From Streptoalloteichus tenebrarius (GTDB lineage: Bacteria > Actinomycetota > Actinomycetes > Mycobacteriales > Pseudonocardiaceae): a stretch of 64,000 bases of DNA. The position numbers and the translations under genes were made by a program. Position 1 is the first letter of the stretch. Every line of letters begins with the position of its first letter. Of this stretch, positions 7,751 to 17,081 are shown in pieces. Location of the stretch: positions 1-64,000 of the forward strand of contig NZ_JAMTCP010000018.1 in NCBI RefSeq assembly GCF_024171885.1, written 5' to 3'. A model generated the notes under the pieces. The model was not told the DNA's origin. It saw nothing but the letters and a program-made list of their open reading frames with translations, and did not search any database.

Positions 7751-8694
7751 GCGCCACCGCGACGCCCACCGCGCCGGACGAGTCCACGCGGCGCTCCGGC
7801 CGGCACCGCCTCAGCGAGGGGAAGCGGGCCGAGCGTCGGCTGGGCTGGTTGCTGTGCGCCCCCGCCGCGATCGTGATGCTCGCCGTCACGGGCTGGCCGA
7901 TCATCTACTCGGTCTGGCTGTCGTTGCAGCGCTACGACCTCCGGTTCCCGCATGAGCGCGAGTTCGTCGGCCTCGCCAACTACGTCACCGTGCTGACCAG
8001 CTCCTACTGGTGGCAGGCGTTCGGCGTCACCCTGCTGATCACGGTGGTGTCGGTGGCCATCGAGCTGGTGCTCGGCATGGCGCTGGCGCTGGTGATGCAC
8101 TGGGCGATCGTCGGCAGGGGCCTGGTCAGGACGGTCACGCTCGTGCCGTACGGCATCGTCACGGTCGTCGCCGCGTTCAGTTGGCGGTTCGCGTGGAGCC
8201 AGGACCTCGGCTACCTGGCCCGCCTGTTCTCCCCGGAGGGCGCGCCGCTGACCGAACGCGCCTCGGCGCTGGCGATCATCGTGCTGGCCGAGGTCTGGAA
8301 GACCACGCCGTTCATGGCGTTGCTGCTGATGGCCGGGCTCGCGCTCGTGCCGGGCGAGCTGCTGCGGGCCGCCGCGATGGACGGCGCGAGCGCGTGGCAG
8401 CGGTTCACCAAGGTGATCGTGCCGGTGATGAAGCCGGCGATCCTGGTCGCGTTGCTGTTCCGCACGCTCGACGCGTTCCGCGTCTTCGACAACATCTTCG
8501 TGCTCACGGCCGGCGCGCAGGGCACCTCGTCGGTGTCGATGCTGACCTACAACAACCTGATCAAGGGGCTGAACCTCGGCGTCGGCGCGACCATGTCGGT
8601 GCTGATCTTCATCGCCGTGGCCGTGATCGCGTTCGTGTTCGTCAAGGGGTTCGGCACGGCCGCGCCGGGCAGCGACAGGGACGGGAGGCGCTGA
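7747..8694 (+). CDS. sugA: sugar ABC importer permease SugA
   Basis: A 315-aa inner-membrane permease of the MalF/UgpA type with about six membrane segments and a cytoplasmic N-terminal ~35 residues rich in charged residues. The EAA-type loop that contacts the ATPase is visible as [15 protein letters not shown] (about 206-220). GTG 7747 overlaps the lpqY TGA, and the stop overlaps the sugB ATG, so translation is coupled. It forms the channel with SugB. Confidence 0.88.
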   Translation: MSATATPTAPDESTRRSGRHRLSEGKRAERRLGWLLCAPAAIVMLAVTGWPIIYSVWLSLQRYDLRFPHEREFVGLANYVTVLTSSYWWQAFGVTLLITVVSVAIELVLGMALALVMHWAIVGRGLVRTVTLVPYGIVTVVAAFSWRFAWSQDLGYLARLFSPEGAPLTERASALAIIVLAEVWKTTPFMALLLMAGLALVPGELLRAAAMDGASAWQRFTKVIVPVMKPAILVALLFRTLDAFRVFDNIFVLTAGAQGTSSVSMLTYNNLIKGLNLGVGATMSVLIFIAVAVIAFVFVKGFGTAAPGSDRDGRR

Positions 8695-9539
8695 TGGCCC
8701 TCACGGGTGGGGCGGACACGACCGCCCGCAAGGCGAAGTGGTGGTTCGTCAACGCCGTCGTCGTGGTCTACGCGCTGGTGCCGGTGCTGTGGATCGCCTC
8801 CCTGTCCTTCAAGACCAAGGAGACGATCAACGACGGCAACTTCGTGCCGCGCGAGTGGACGCTGGAGAACTACCGGGCGATCTTCGGGACCTCGGAGTTC
8901 GTCAGGGCGCTGGTGAACTCCATCGGGATCGCGCTGATCGCCACGGCGATCGCCGTGGTGCTGGGCACGATGGCCGCCTACGCGATCGCGCGGCTCGACT
9001 TCCCCGGCAAGCGCGCGCTGGTCGGCGTCTCGCTGCTCATCGCGATGTTCCCGCAGGTCTCGCTGGTGTCGCCGCTGTTCGAGATGGAGCGCGGGCTGGG
9101 GCTGTTCGACACCTGGCCCGGCCTGATCCTGCCGTACATCACCTTCGCGCTGCCGCTGGCGATCTACACGCTCTCGGCGTTCTTCCGGGAGATCCCGTGG
9201 GAGCTGGAGAAGGCGGCGAAGATGGACGGCGCCACCCCGGCGCAGGCGTTCCTGAAGGTGATCGCCCCGCTGGCCGCGCCCGGCGTGTTCACCACCGCGA
9301 TCCTGGTGTTCATCTTCTGCTGGAACGACTTCCTGTTCGCGATCTCGCTGACCTCCACCGAGCGGTCGCGGACCGTGCCGGCGGCGTTGTCGTTCTTCAC
9401 CGGCAGCTCGCAGTTCGAGGACCCCACCGGGACGATCTGCGCGGCGGCCGTGGTGATCACCGTGCCGATCATTCTGTTCGTGTTGTTCTTCCAGCGTCGC
9501 ATCGTCGCGGGCCTGACGTCCGGCGCGGTCAAGGGATGA
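8694..9539 (+). CDS. sugB: sugar ABC importer permease SugB
   Basis: A 281-aa partner permease of the MalG/UgpE type with six predicted membrane helices. The EAA loop reads [16 protein letters not shown] (about 169-184). ATG 8694 shares its A with the TGA of sugA. Length and loop position are normal for the family. Confidence 0.88.
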   Translation: MALTGGADTTARKAKWWFVNAVVVVYALVPVLWIASLSFKTKETINDGNFVPREWTLENYRAIFGTSEFVRALVNSIGIALIATAIAVVLGTMAAYAIARLDFPGKRALVGVSLLIAMFPQVSLVSPLFEMERGLGLFDTWPGLILPYITFALPLAIYTLSAFFREIPWELEKAAKMDGATPAQAFLKVIAPLAAPGVFTTAILVFIFCWNDFLFAISLTSTERSRTVPAALSFFTGSSQFEDPTGTICAAAVVITVPIILFVLFFQRRIVAGLTSGAVKG

Positions 9540-9553
9540 GGTGAGGACGGGGC

Positions 9554-10741
9554 ATGGCCGACATCGTCCTGGACAAGGTGACCAAGCGGTACCCCGACGG
9601 CGCCGTGGCCGTCCGCGACGTGGACCTGGAGATCGCCGACGGCGAGTTCGTCATCCTGGTCGGGCCGTCGGGCTGCGGGAAGTCCACGACGCTGAACATG
9701 ATCGCCGGACTGGAGGACATCACCTCGGGTGAGCTGCGCATCGGCGGCCAGCGGGTGAACGAGCGGGCGCCCAAGGACAGGGACATCGCCATGGTGTTCC
9801 AGTCCTACGCGCTCTACCCGCACCTGACCGTGCGGGAGAACATGGCCTTCCCGCTGCGGCTGGCCAAGGTGGACAAGGAGACGGTGCGCCGCAAGGTCGA
9901 GGAGGCGGCGCGCGTGCTCGACCTGACCCAGCACCTGGACCGCCGCCCGGCCAACCTGTCCGGCGGGCAGCGGCAGCGGGTGGCGATGGGCCGGGCGATC
10001 GTGCGCAACCCCAAGGCGTTCCTGATGGACGAGCCACTGTCCAATTTGGACGCCAAGCTGCGGGTGCAGATGCGCACCGAGGTGTCCCGGCTCCAGCGGA
10101 AGCTGGGCACCACGACCGTGTACGTGACGCACGACCAGACCGAGGCGATGACCCTGGGCGACCGGGTCGTGGTGATGCGGGCCGGCGTGGTGCAGCAGGT
10201 CGGCTCACCGCAGTTCCTCTACGACCACCCCGCCAACCTGTTCGTCGCCGGGTTCATCGGCTCCCCGGCGATGAACTTCCTGCCCGCCACGCTGGAGGAG
10301 GGCGTGCTGCGCAGCCCGCTCGGCGACATCACCGTGACCGACCGGGTCCGCCGGCTGCTGACCGACGCCGGCGCGCCGCGCGAGGTGATCATGGGTGTGC
10401 GGCCGGAGCACTTCGAGGACGCGGCGCTGGTCGACGAGCAGTCGCTGGCGCGCGGCGTGGTCTACCGGGGCCAGGTGGACGTGCTGGAGTCGATGGGCTC
10501 GGACAAGTACGCCTACTTCTCGGTGGAGGGGGAGCGGGCGCGCTCGGCCGAGCTGGAGGAGCTGGCGGCCGACGCGGGCGTCGCCGACCTGTCCTCCTCC
10601 GGGGTCGGCACCGTGGTGACCCGCCTGTCGGCCGCCTCGGCGGCCAGGGAGGGCGAGCGGGTCGAGGTGTTCTTCGACCCGGACAAGGTGCAGTTGTTCG
10701 ACCCGAACAGCGGGCGCAACCTCACCTACGCCGGCGACTGA
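9554..10741 (+). CDS. sugC: sugar ABC importer ATPase SugC/UgpC type
   Basis: A 395-aa CUT1-type ATPase that energises SugAB. Walker A GPSGCGKST (about 37-45), Q-loop, signature LSGGQRQR (about 135-142), Walker B FLMDEPLSNLDA and switch His in VTHDQTEA are all intact. The C-terminal ~130 residues form the MalK-like regulatory domain (VRPEHF). It starts 14 bases after sugB and is followed by a strong hairpin, closing the operon. Such ATPases can serve several CUT1 importers. Confidence 0.88.
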   Translation: MADIVLDKVTKRYPDGAVAVRDVDLEIADGEFVILVGPSGCGKSTTLNMIAGLEDITSGELRIGGQRVNERAPKDRDIAMVFQSYALYPHLTVRENMAFPLRLAKVDKETVRRKVEEAARVLDLTQHLDRRPANLSGGQRQRVAMGRAIVRNPKAFLMDEPLSNLDAKLRVQMRTEVSRLQRKLGTTTVYVTHDQTEAMTLGDRVVVMRAGVVQQVGSPQFLYDHPANLFVAGFIGSPAMNFLPATLEEGVLRSPLGDITVTDRVRRLLTDAGAPREVIMGVRPEHFEDAALVDEQSLARGVVYRGQVDVLESMGSDKYAYFSVEGERARSAELEELAADAGVADLSSSGVGTVVTRLSAASAAREGERVEVFFDPDKVQLFDPNSGRNLTYAGD

Positions 10742-10760
10742 CCGGCCCCCGGGAGCAGAC

Positions 10761-10794
10761 GGCCCCACGCGCGTCCGACGTCGCGCGTGGGGCC
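10761..10794 (+). terminator. terminator of the lpqY-sugABC operon
   Basis: Perfect 13-bp GC-rich arms (10761-10773 and 10782-10794) with an 8-base loop, 20 bases after sugC. The rest of the gap to 11048 shows no gene. Confidence 0.75.
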
Positions 10795-11048
10795 GACCCG
10801 TCTCCCGCTCCCTCCCGCTCCGCGCTCCCGGTGGAGGACCACGCCGAGCACAACCCGACTGGGTGATCTTGGTCGGGCCCGGCCGGCGGCGTCGCGGTTG
10901 CCGCGCGGGGCGGCCAGACGCGGCGTGCGCTGGCGGAACGGCGGCGCGGCCGGGTGGGCGGGGAGCGCGCGGAACCGGACCGGCGGGGTTGCCCGGGGTG
11001 CGATCATCGGCGGGACCCGACAGAGGCGGCCGTCAGGGGGTAGTCGTC

Positions 11049-12128
11049 GTGCCCAGCGGTACGGTCCCGGTTCCCGTCACACCCGATCCGGTCTCCGAGT
11101 CGCGCGCGGAGCCCGAGATCGTCGTCAAGACGCCGTTGGGCAACGGCGTGTCCGGCGGTGAGAAGCAGCCCCGCGCGCGGGGGCGCAGCCGCAGCACCAC
11201 CGACTGGCGGCTCGCCGTGGAGGACCGGCTGCGGGTCCTCGCGGCCGAGCACACCAAGCAGGGCGGCAGCGACCTCGCGGTCTCCGGCGCGCTGGACGTC
11301 GTGCGCCGCACCCTCGACCAGGCGGCCAGCACCCGGGGCCGGCGTCGCCTCGGCGCGTGGTGGTCGGGATGGCACATCGAGCGGTGCTGGCGGGCCCTGC
11401 ACGACGCCGAGGCGCGCCTGCTGGCCGCCAGCCCCGACCTGGCCGGCCGGCTGGTCGACCTGCGGCAGCGGGTCGCCAAGCACCTGCCCGCCGACGACAT
11501 GCGCCGGCGCGCCCTCGACGAGCTGAACCTGGCCGAGGCCCCGGTGGTCGCCGTCCGCCCGGTGGTGGAGGCGGCGCTGCGGGCCACCTTCGACGCCTCC
11601 GACGACGCGCACAACGCGGTCCGCGCGCTGCGCAACAAGCTCATGCTGGCCGGGCTCGCGCTGGGCGTGCTGAACGTCCTCGTGGGGGTGCTCGGCACGC
11701 TCTGGCCCGGCCTGCTGCCGCTGTGCGTGCCCTCGGGCGAGTTGATCTGCCCCGGTCGCGTCGGCGCGCCCGGCGCCGTGGACGTGTGGCTGGTCCAGTT
11801 GCTCGGCGTGCTCGGTGCCGCGGTCGCCGTCGTGGTGATGCTGGCCAGACAGCGGCCGACCCTGACCACCTACCGGCTGTCCGGGTACCAGGCGCTGATC
11901 AAGATCCTGCTCGGGGCGACCCTGGCGTTGCTCGGCCTGCTGGCGCTGGGCGCCGAGGTGGTCGGCGACGCGGTGAGCCCGCACTCGCGGCCGGCGCTGC
12001 TGCTGTGGGCGGTGGTGCTGGGCTACGGCCAGCAGGTGAGCACCCGGCTGCTGGACGCGCACGCGCAGCGGATCATGGACAGTGCCAAGCCGCTGCCACC
12101 CGAGCCGACGGCGTCCACCCGGCACTGA
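11049..12128 (+). CDS. hypothetical integral membrane protein, 359 aa
   Basis: Not assigned to a named family. Residues 1-60 are polar and rich in basic residues. A cytoplasmic helical region (about 60-195) follows, with RLAVEDRLRVLAAEHTK and many Arg/Ala heptad-like stretches. Then come four hydrophobic segments (about 200-228, 240-262, 278-298, 310-328) and a short tail. GTG 11049 is chosen for the G-run at 11035-11040. It could be a membrane sensor or scaffold. Degenerate short repeats lie downstream. Confidence 0.65.
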   Translation: MPSGTVPVPVTPDPVSESRAEPEIVVKTPLGNGVSGGEKQPRARGRSRSTTDWRLAVEDRLRVLAAEHTKQGGSDLAVSGALDVVRRTLDQAASTRGRRRLGAWWSGWHIERCWRALHDAEARLLAASPDLAGRLVDLRQRVAKHLPADDMRRRALDELNLAEAPVVAVRPVVEAALRATFDASDDAHNAVRALRNKLMLAGLALGVLNVLVGVLGTLWPGLLPLCVPSGELICPGRVGAPGAVDVWLVQLLGVLGAAVAVVVMLARQRPTLTTYRLSGYQALIKILLGATLALLGLLALGAEVVGDAVSPHSRPALLLWAVVLGYGQQVSTRLLDAHAQRIMDSAKPLPPEPTASTRH

Positions 12129-12140
12129 AGCCAGGGACAC

Positions 12141-12300
12141 CGAACGCCAGTGGGACCGGACACCGTGGGGACCGAACGTCGTGGGGACCGACGCCAGTGT
12201 CACCGGATGTCCTGACAGCGCCGACCAGATACAGCCGACCAGACACAGCCGATCAGTCACAGCGCGGGCCAGGGACGGCGCGGGCCAGTGCCACCGCGCC
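12141..12300. repeat. three families of short degenerate direct repeats
   Basis: Copies of a ~16-bp unit around GTGGGGACCGAACG (12149-12200), then three copies of about GACCAGATACAGCC (12221-12262), then two copies of GCGCGGGCCAG separated by 17 bases. No coding potential was seen here. Confidence 0.6.
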
Positions 12301-12330
12301 GGAGGGCGTTCGTCTGTCCGTGGTCAGCCC

Positions 12331-13191
12331 TCACGGGCCGCTGGGGCGTCGCCGGGTGTGCACGCGGAGCGCGTCGATGACCTCCTCGTCCCAGCGGTGC
12401 GTGCGGATGAGCCGGTAACGCTCACCGATGACCCACAGGTACGCCTCGGCCTCGGTGCGCTGCCCGACGAGGTCGGCCTGCTCCAGCATCCGCACCACCG
12501 GCAGGTACTCCTCGGCGTACCAGCGGCGGGCCACCGTCGCGCGGTCCAGCAGGACGCCCTCGTCCTGCATCAGCCGGAACCCCCACGCCTCCACGGCCTC
12601 GCCCAGTTCGGCGTAGTCCCACGGGTCGGTGACCACGACCGCCGCGCGGGCCTCGCCGGGCAGGGGCACCCGCTCCAGGAAGATCCGCCGGTAGTCCTTG
12701 ACGATCAGATCGCCCCTGAAGCGGATGCCGTGCGGGTCGATCCGGGTCAACACCTCGGTCACGTAGGCGTCGATCGTGCGCAGCCCCAACGCGTGCGCCA
12801 CCGAGACCCGGTGGTGGCCGTCCTGCACGAAGTGCAGCTCGCCGACGCGGTACACGTCGATCGGCGGGACGGACTCGCCCCGCCGCGTGGCCAGGGCCAG
12901 CCGCTGCCACCGCTCCCGCACCCGCGCGGAGGTGGGCCGGAACCGCCGGTCGAAGTCGCGCGTGCGGTCCACGCTGCCGACGATCGTGTCCAGCCGGATC
13001 ACCTGGAGCCCGAGCCGCCGCTCGCCCGCGCGGCCCAGCGCGCCGACCACCTCGTCGAACGGCAGCATGATGTTGACGTCGTCCGGCTCCCTGCGCAGCC
13101 AGGCCGCGAGCCGGGACAACACCTGGCGCCGTCGGGCCCGCAGGAAGTCGCTCTCCGCGTCCGCCACGGGGAACCCCGTGTCACGGCGCAT
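12331..13191 (-). CDS. ParB-like (ParB/sulfiredoxin fold) protein
   Basis: A 286-aa soluble protein. The central segment VYRVGELHFVQDGHHRVSVA (about 112-131) matches the ParB/Srx nucleotide-binding core (the GxxR/H region), and this family is usually annotated as a chromosome-partitioning ParB. No ParB-type helix-turn-helix is obvious and no parA is nearby, so it is not the segregation ParB; a nucleotidase or regulator role is possible. Its ATG overlaps the end of the phosphoesterase gene by 11 bases, so the two are co-transcribed. Confidence 0.7.
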   Translation of the reverse strand: MRRDTGFPVADAESDFLRARRRQVLSRLAAWLRREPDDVNIMLPFDEVVGALGRAGERRLGLQVIRLDTIVGSVDRTRDFDRRFRPTSARVRERWQRLALATRRGESVPPIDVYRVGELHFVQDGHHRVSVAHALGLRTIDAYVTEVLTRIDPHGIRFRGDLIVKDYRRIFLERVPLPGEARAAVVVTDPWDYAELGEAVEAWGFRLMQDEGVLLDRATVARRWYAEEYLPVVRMLEQADLVGQRTEAEAYLWVIGERYRLIRTHRWDEEVIDALRVHTRRRPSGP

Positions 13192-13858
13192 CCCTCACCT
13201 CCTCCGCCGGGGCGATCTCCAGGACTCGGTGGCCGACGACGTTGAGCACCAGCGTGCCCCGCGCCGCGCGGTCGGGCGCGGGGTGCCCGTGCGGGTGGAC
13301 GTGGCCGTGCACGAGCACCCGGGGGCGCAGCCGGCGCACCGCCTCGTGCAGGCACTCGAAGCCGCGGTGCGGCGCGTCCTCGCCGTCGCCGCAGCCCCGG
13401 GGCGGGGAGTGGGTGAGCAACACGTCGACGTCCCTGCCGTCCCGCATCCGCCGCCACGCGGCCAGGCCGACCAGCCGGCGCACCCGTCGGGCCTGCTGCC
13501 GCTCGGTCCACTGGTTGGGGCCGCCGCCGTAGCGGAGGGACCCGCCGAGCCCGGCGATCCGCAGCCCGGCGACGTCGACCACGCGGCCGTCGGCGTTGAC
13601 CGCGCCCGCCGGCCCCGGCCAGCGCGCCGGCATCCCGGCCCTGGTCCACAACCCGCGCGCCTCGCGGTAACCGGACAGGTCGGGGTCGTGGTTGCCCGGC
13701 ACGAACACGCACGGCCGGTCCACGGTGGTGGCCAGGTACTCCAGGTACTCGAACGGCAGGTCGCCGGCGGCCAGCACCAGGTCGACGCCGAGCCGCCGGA
13801 CCCGCTCGGTCCAGAGACCCTCGACGACCTCGTCGGCCACCGCCAGCACCCTGGGCAC
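13181..13858 (-). CDS. calcineurin-like metallophosphoesterase
   Basis: A protein of about 225 aa. Family motifs in order: GDLP, GNHD (VPGNHDPD), THSPP and GHVHPHG near the C-terminus, giving a two-metal site. The first motif (D-x-H in the classical form) at the N-terminus is weak: only VADEVVEGLW is seen after the chosen GTG 13858, so a start further upstream is possible. It is upstream of and overlaps the ParB-like gene. Confidence 0.75.
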   Translation of the reverse strand: MPRVLAVADEVVEGLWTERVRRLGVDLVLAAGDLPFEYLEYLATTVDRPCVFVPGNHDPDLSGYREARGLWTRAGMPARWPGPAGAVNADGRVVDVAGLRIAGLGGSLRYGGGPNQWTERQQARRVRRLVGLAAWRRMRDGRDVDVLLTHSPPRGCGDGEDAPHRGFECLHEAVRRLRPRVLVHGHVHPHGHPAPDRAARGTLVLNVVGHRVLEIAPAEEVRDAP

Positions 13859-14022
13859 ACCGCCGAGGGTACGGGCGGGCGGGGCCGCCCGGCCGTCGCG
13901 CTGACCACGTTTGCCGCATTGACCCGGGGCCGCACCGGTGGTCATGTTCTTGGAGGGCCGCCGGTTCCCGCCCGCGCGCCCCGCCGCCGCGCCAAGCAGC
14001 ACGAACGACGAGGGAGTTGTCG

Positions 14023-14940
14023 ATGCGGCGCACAACGCGACGCGTGGCCGTCCTGGCCGCGGCGGTGGTGTTGTCCGGCCTGGCGGCCGGCCTGACGGCG
14101 GTGGGGGAGCCCGCCGCCGGTCCTCCTGACCCGCACGCCCCGGTGGGCGGCGAGGTGCCGGGGGTGGAGGGAGCGCCGGCGGAACGCGCGGCGGGGACGG
14201 CGGCGGCGCGGTTCCGGGAGTCACGCCGCTCCGGCGGGCCGCGCGGCGAGGCGGCCGGAGCGGCCCAGATCCACCACTTCTGGGGCGTCATGCCGCCCGA
14301 CACCGGAGCCGGCGACGGCATGATGGCCACCCACTCCGTCCACCCGGACCTGCGCATCCCCAACAACGAGGACTTCGTCTACGCGCCCACGTCCAAGCCA
14401 GGCAACGACTCCTGCGTGGAGGTCGTGACGTCGTACTCGAAGTACTACGGCCCCCAGATCTGGGCGTGGGACTGGTGCCGGACCGGGAACCTGGCCAAAC
14501 AGGTGCCGGTCGACGACAGGTTCCTCGACACCTACACGACGACGGTGAACGGGCACCGGGCCTACACGGTCCAGAACATCCGGACGAACGCGGCGAACAA
14601 CACGTGGACCGCGTACCTCTACAACCACGCGACGCGGAAATGGGACGTCCTGTTCACCAGCTCCGGGCGCGACCGGAGCGACACGACGTACGGGTGGGAC
14701 GTCTTCGAGATCTATTCGGCCGTCGACCCGTCGACCGGGCGCGGCTACTACTGCGCCGCCTCGGTCGGCAAACCCTTCGAGAGCAACGACATCAAGCTCA
14801 GGAAGGGCGGGAGCTGGGTCGCGGCCAGCCCGGTGGAGTCCCCGTTCGTGCCGGAGAAGCCCGACCCGGCCGACTACCAGTGCCCGTCGCTGCGCTTCCA
14901 CGTGCGTCACGCCAACGACCACTGGGTCGTCCAGCACTAG
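14023..14940 (+). CDS. secreted protein of unknown function, 305 aa
   Basis: The ATG at 14023 has CGAGGGAG 6-13 bases upstream. The N-terminus has twin arginines, a hydrophobic stretch (about residues 8-27) and a small-residue cleavage region, so export by Sec is likely. A Pro/Gly/Ala-rich linker (30-80) leads to a globular domain rich in Trp, Tyr and Asn with four Cys. Several W and NNTW segments suggest a beta-rich carbohydrate- or surface-binding fold, but no catalytic motif was recognised. A 26-bp perfect tandem duplication covers its last codons and stop. Confidence 0.7.
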   Translation: MRRTTRRVAVLAAAVVLSGLAAGLTAVGEPAAGPPDPHAPVGGEVPGVEGAPAERAAGTAAARFRESRRSGGPRGEAAGAAQIHHFWGVMPPDTGAGDGMMATHSVHPDLRIPNNEDFVYAPTSKPGNDSCVEVVTSYSKYYGPQIWAWDWCRTGNLAKQVPVDDRFLDTYTTTVNGHRAYTVQNIRTNAANNTWTAYLYNHATRKWDVLFTSSGRDRSDTTYGWDVFEIYSAVDPSTGRGYYCAASVGKPFESNDIKLRKGGSWVAASPVESPFVPEKPDPADYQCPSLRFHVRHANDHWVVQH

Positions 14941-14972
14941 CAAGGGACTGGGTCGTCCAGCACTAGCAAGGG
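14921..14972. repeat. perfect 26-bp tandem duplication across the stop codon
   Basis: Bases 14921-14946 are repeated exactly as 14947-14972. The first copy includes the last six codons and TAG of the secreted protein gene, so the second copy lies after the stop. The exact match suggests a very recent event. Confidence 0.95.
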
Positions 14973-14980
14973 GAGGCGAA

Positions 14981-15036
14981 CACCGACACCGACACGGACA
15001 CCGGCACGGACACCGGCACGGACACCGACACGGACC
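14981..15036. repeat. hexanucleotide array (CACCGA/CACGGA type)
   Basis: About nine copies of a 6-base unit alternating CACCGA, CACGGA and CACCGG, 40 bases after the secreted protein gene. A similar hexamer array lies at 16564-16620. Confidence 0.9.
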
Positions 15037-15050
15037 GCGGGCCGGCGGTC

Positions 15051-15088
15051 GGCGCCGTCGGGTGCGAGGGCACGAGCCCGACGGCGCC
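15051..15088 (+). terminator. hairpin after the secreted protein gene
   Basis: GGCGCCGTCGGG (15051-15062) and its perfect complement (15077-15088) with a 14-base loop. The remaining ~200 bases before 15289 show no gene. Confidence 0.6.
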
Positions 15089-15288
15089 GGTTCCGGCCCC
15101 CGCGCCTCTTCCGGGAGCCACGAAGGAGAGTGGCCCACGGGAAGTGGGCACGCTCGTGTGACCTGTGGTGTTCCTGGAAGAAAGAGAAGACGCCGTCCGT
15201 GGTCGGTGGCGAGGGTCACCGGTGTCAGCGCGTAGTTCCGTCGCTCAGGGGGTGTCCGGACTCGTCCGTTCGGAGTTAGCGTCGGGAC

Positions 15289-16401
15289 GTGCTCACCGCG
15301 CTCAGCGAGCTTCCGGCGCTGTTCCGCAGCCAGGCCAGAACCTGCCTTCCCGGGAGCCCGCTCACCCACGCGTTGTTGTCCGCCGCCGCCGACGACCTGG
15401 ACGCCGGCGGGGTCACCGCGGAGGTGATGGCGGGCGCGGAGCGGGACCGCGGTGGCACCGTCCCCGGCCTGCGTTTCGCCGGCGCCGTGCACCGCCTGGT
15501 GCTGGAGGGGCGGGCGCCGGAACTGGCGCGGCACTACCCGAACGTCGGCGGCCGGCCCCGCCTCGACGAGCTGTGGGGCGACGTCGAGCCGGTCCTGCGC
15601 GAGCACGTCGACGAACTGCGCCGGCGGGTGCGGGCGACCGTGGTGCAGACCAACGAGCCGGGTCGCATGGCTCCGATGCTCGGCGGCCTGCTCGTCGCCG
15701 CCGAACGGGCCGCGCGCGAGGTCGGCAGGGACGAGCCGTTCCCGGTCCGCCTGCTGGAGATCGGCGCGAGCGGCGGGCTGAACCTGCGCCCCGACCGGGT
15801 CGCCGTGCCCCTGGCGAACGGGGACGTGCTCGGCGACCCGGACAGCCCGCTGCGGTTGGACCCGTGCTGGACCGGGCTGCCGCCCGCCGACCTGTCCCGA
15901 CCGGCGCGCGTGGTCGAGCGGGCCGGCTGCGACACCCACCCGGTGGACGTGACGACCGAGGACGGCCGGTTGCACCTGTCGAGCTTCGTGTGGCCGGACC
16001 AGCTCGACCGCTGGGCCCGGTTGCGGGAGGCCATCCGCCTGGCCGTCGCCGAGCCGGTCGCGGTGGAGCCGATGACCGGACCCGACTGGCTGGGCCGGCG
16101 GCTCGCGCAGCGCCGCCCCGGGGTCCTCACCGTGGTGTGGCACTCCGTGGTCTGGCAGTACGTCCGGCCCGGCGACCGGGCGCGGGGCCGCTCGGCGCTG
16201 GCCGAGGCCGCCGCCCACGCCACGCCGGACGCGCCGTTGGCGCTGCTGGTCTACGAGCCGCGCCGCGTGCCGGCCAGCGAGGGCGGGCCGTACCGGTTCG
16301 ACCTGTTGTTGCGGTTGTGGCCGGCCGGGCTGTCGCTGCACCTGGGGAGCGGTGGGGGACACGGCATCCCGTTCACCTGGAACGAGCGGACCTGGGACTG
16401 A
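15289..16401 (+). CDS. DUF2332 family protein
   Basis: A 370-aa cytoplasmic protein resembling DUF2332 proteins common in actinobacteria. The glycine-rich LEIGASGGLNL segment (about 161-171) looks like a methyltransferase-type nucleotide loop, followed by DPCWTGLPP and VWHSVVWQY typical of the family. GTG 15289 lacks a clear ribosome-binding site. No biochemical function is established. Confidence 0.75.
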   Translation: MLTALSELPALFRSQARTCLPGSPLTHALLSAAADDLDAGGVTAEVMAGAERDRGGTVPGLRFAGAVHRLVLEGRAPELARHYPNVGGRPRLDELWGDVEPVLREHVDELRRRVRATVVQTNEPGRMAPMLGGLLVAAERAAREVGRDEPFPVRLLEIGASGGLNLRPDRVAVPLANGDVLGDPDSPLRLDPCWTGLPPADLSRPARVVERAGCDTHPVDVTTEDGRLHLSSFVWPDQLDRWARLREAIRLAVAEPVAVEPMTGPDWLGRRLAQRRPGVLTVVWHSVVWQYVRPGDRARGRSALAEAAAHATPDAPLALLVYEPRRVPASEGGPYRFDLLLRLWPAGLSLHLGSGGGHGIPFTWNERTWD

Positions 16402-17081
16402 CCGAGCGAGCGGACCCGGGCTGACCGGCCGGGCCGAGGCGCTCGCCGGTTCTTCACACGCGGGCCACGCCACCGGGCCTACCCTGGTCCCGAATCGTGC
16501 CGCACGCGGACTCGGGAGGTGATCGCGATGAGTCTCGCCGATCCCCCCAGTTCTCCGCGCTGACCCGGACCCAGACCCAGATCCGGACTCGGACTCGGAC
16601 CCTGGCCGACGCCGACCCGACGCGCGGCCCTCGTGTCGCGTCGCGGTCGTTCTCCGCGACGCGGGCATTGTCACGGTGAAAGCGCCGGCAACGGCCGCTC
16701 GCGACGACCGGACTTCCCGTCAGGGGAGCACGCGGTCGCGTTTGGCCTTCCTTTCCGTGGTGAATCCGGAGTCAGGCACGTCAAAACGCGGGTGACAGCG
16801 TTCCGCACCGCGGGTTTCCCTGTTGCCCGCACTGTCCACAGTGGGTGTTCTCGGCGTCGTGGAACACCCCCGGCGCCTCCGGCGCCGCTGGGTGAGCGCA
16901 TTCCGTCAGGGAAGTGGAGTCTGGTTCCACGCGCTCCCGCCGTGTAGGCCAGGAACCAACCCGCGCGGCCCAGACTGAACGGACATTTCGGTCGCCACGG
17001 CGAGCGGTCGTCCACGACGCGACCGGCCATGGGGCGGCTCCCGTGCGGAGCCGTCTTCCGACGCGTGAACGGAGGGGTGAG
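16402..17081. other. 680-bp intergenic region
   Basis: No convincing gene. An 11-codon ATG frame at 16528 has a good GGGAGG site but ends at once; it may be a decayed gene start. Bases 16564-16620 are a degenerate hexamer array (CGGACC/CGGACT). CACTGTCCACAGTG at 16830-16843 is a palindrome related to the TCCACAGTGGA motif found elsewhere. The 3' end is the leader of the MgtC gene. Confidence 0.6.

Noticed and set aside
16528-16563. 11-codon ORF with a good ribosome-binding site
   Set aside because: Too short, not adjacent to a gene and followed by simple repeats; noted only as a possible decayed gene start.
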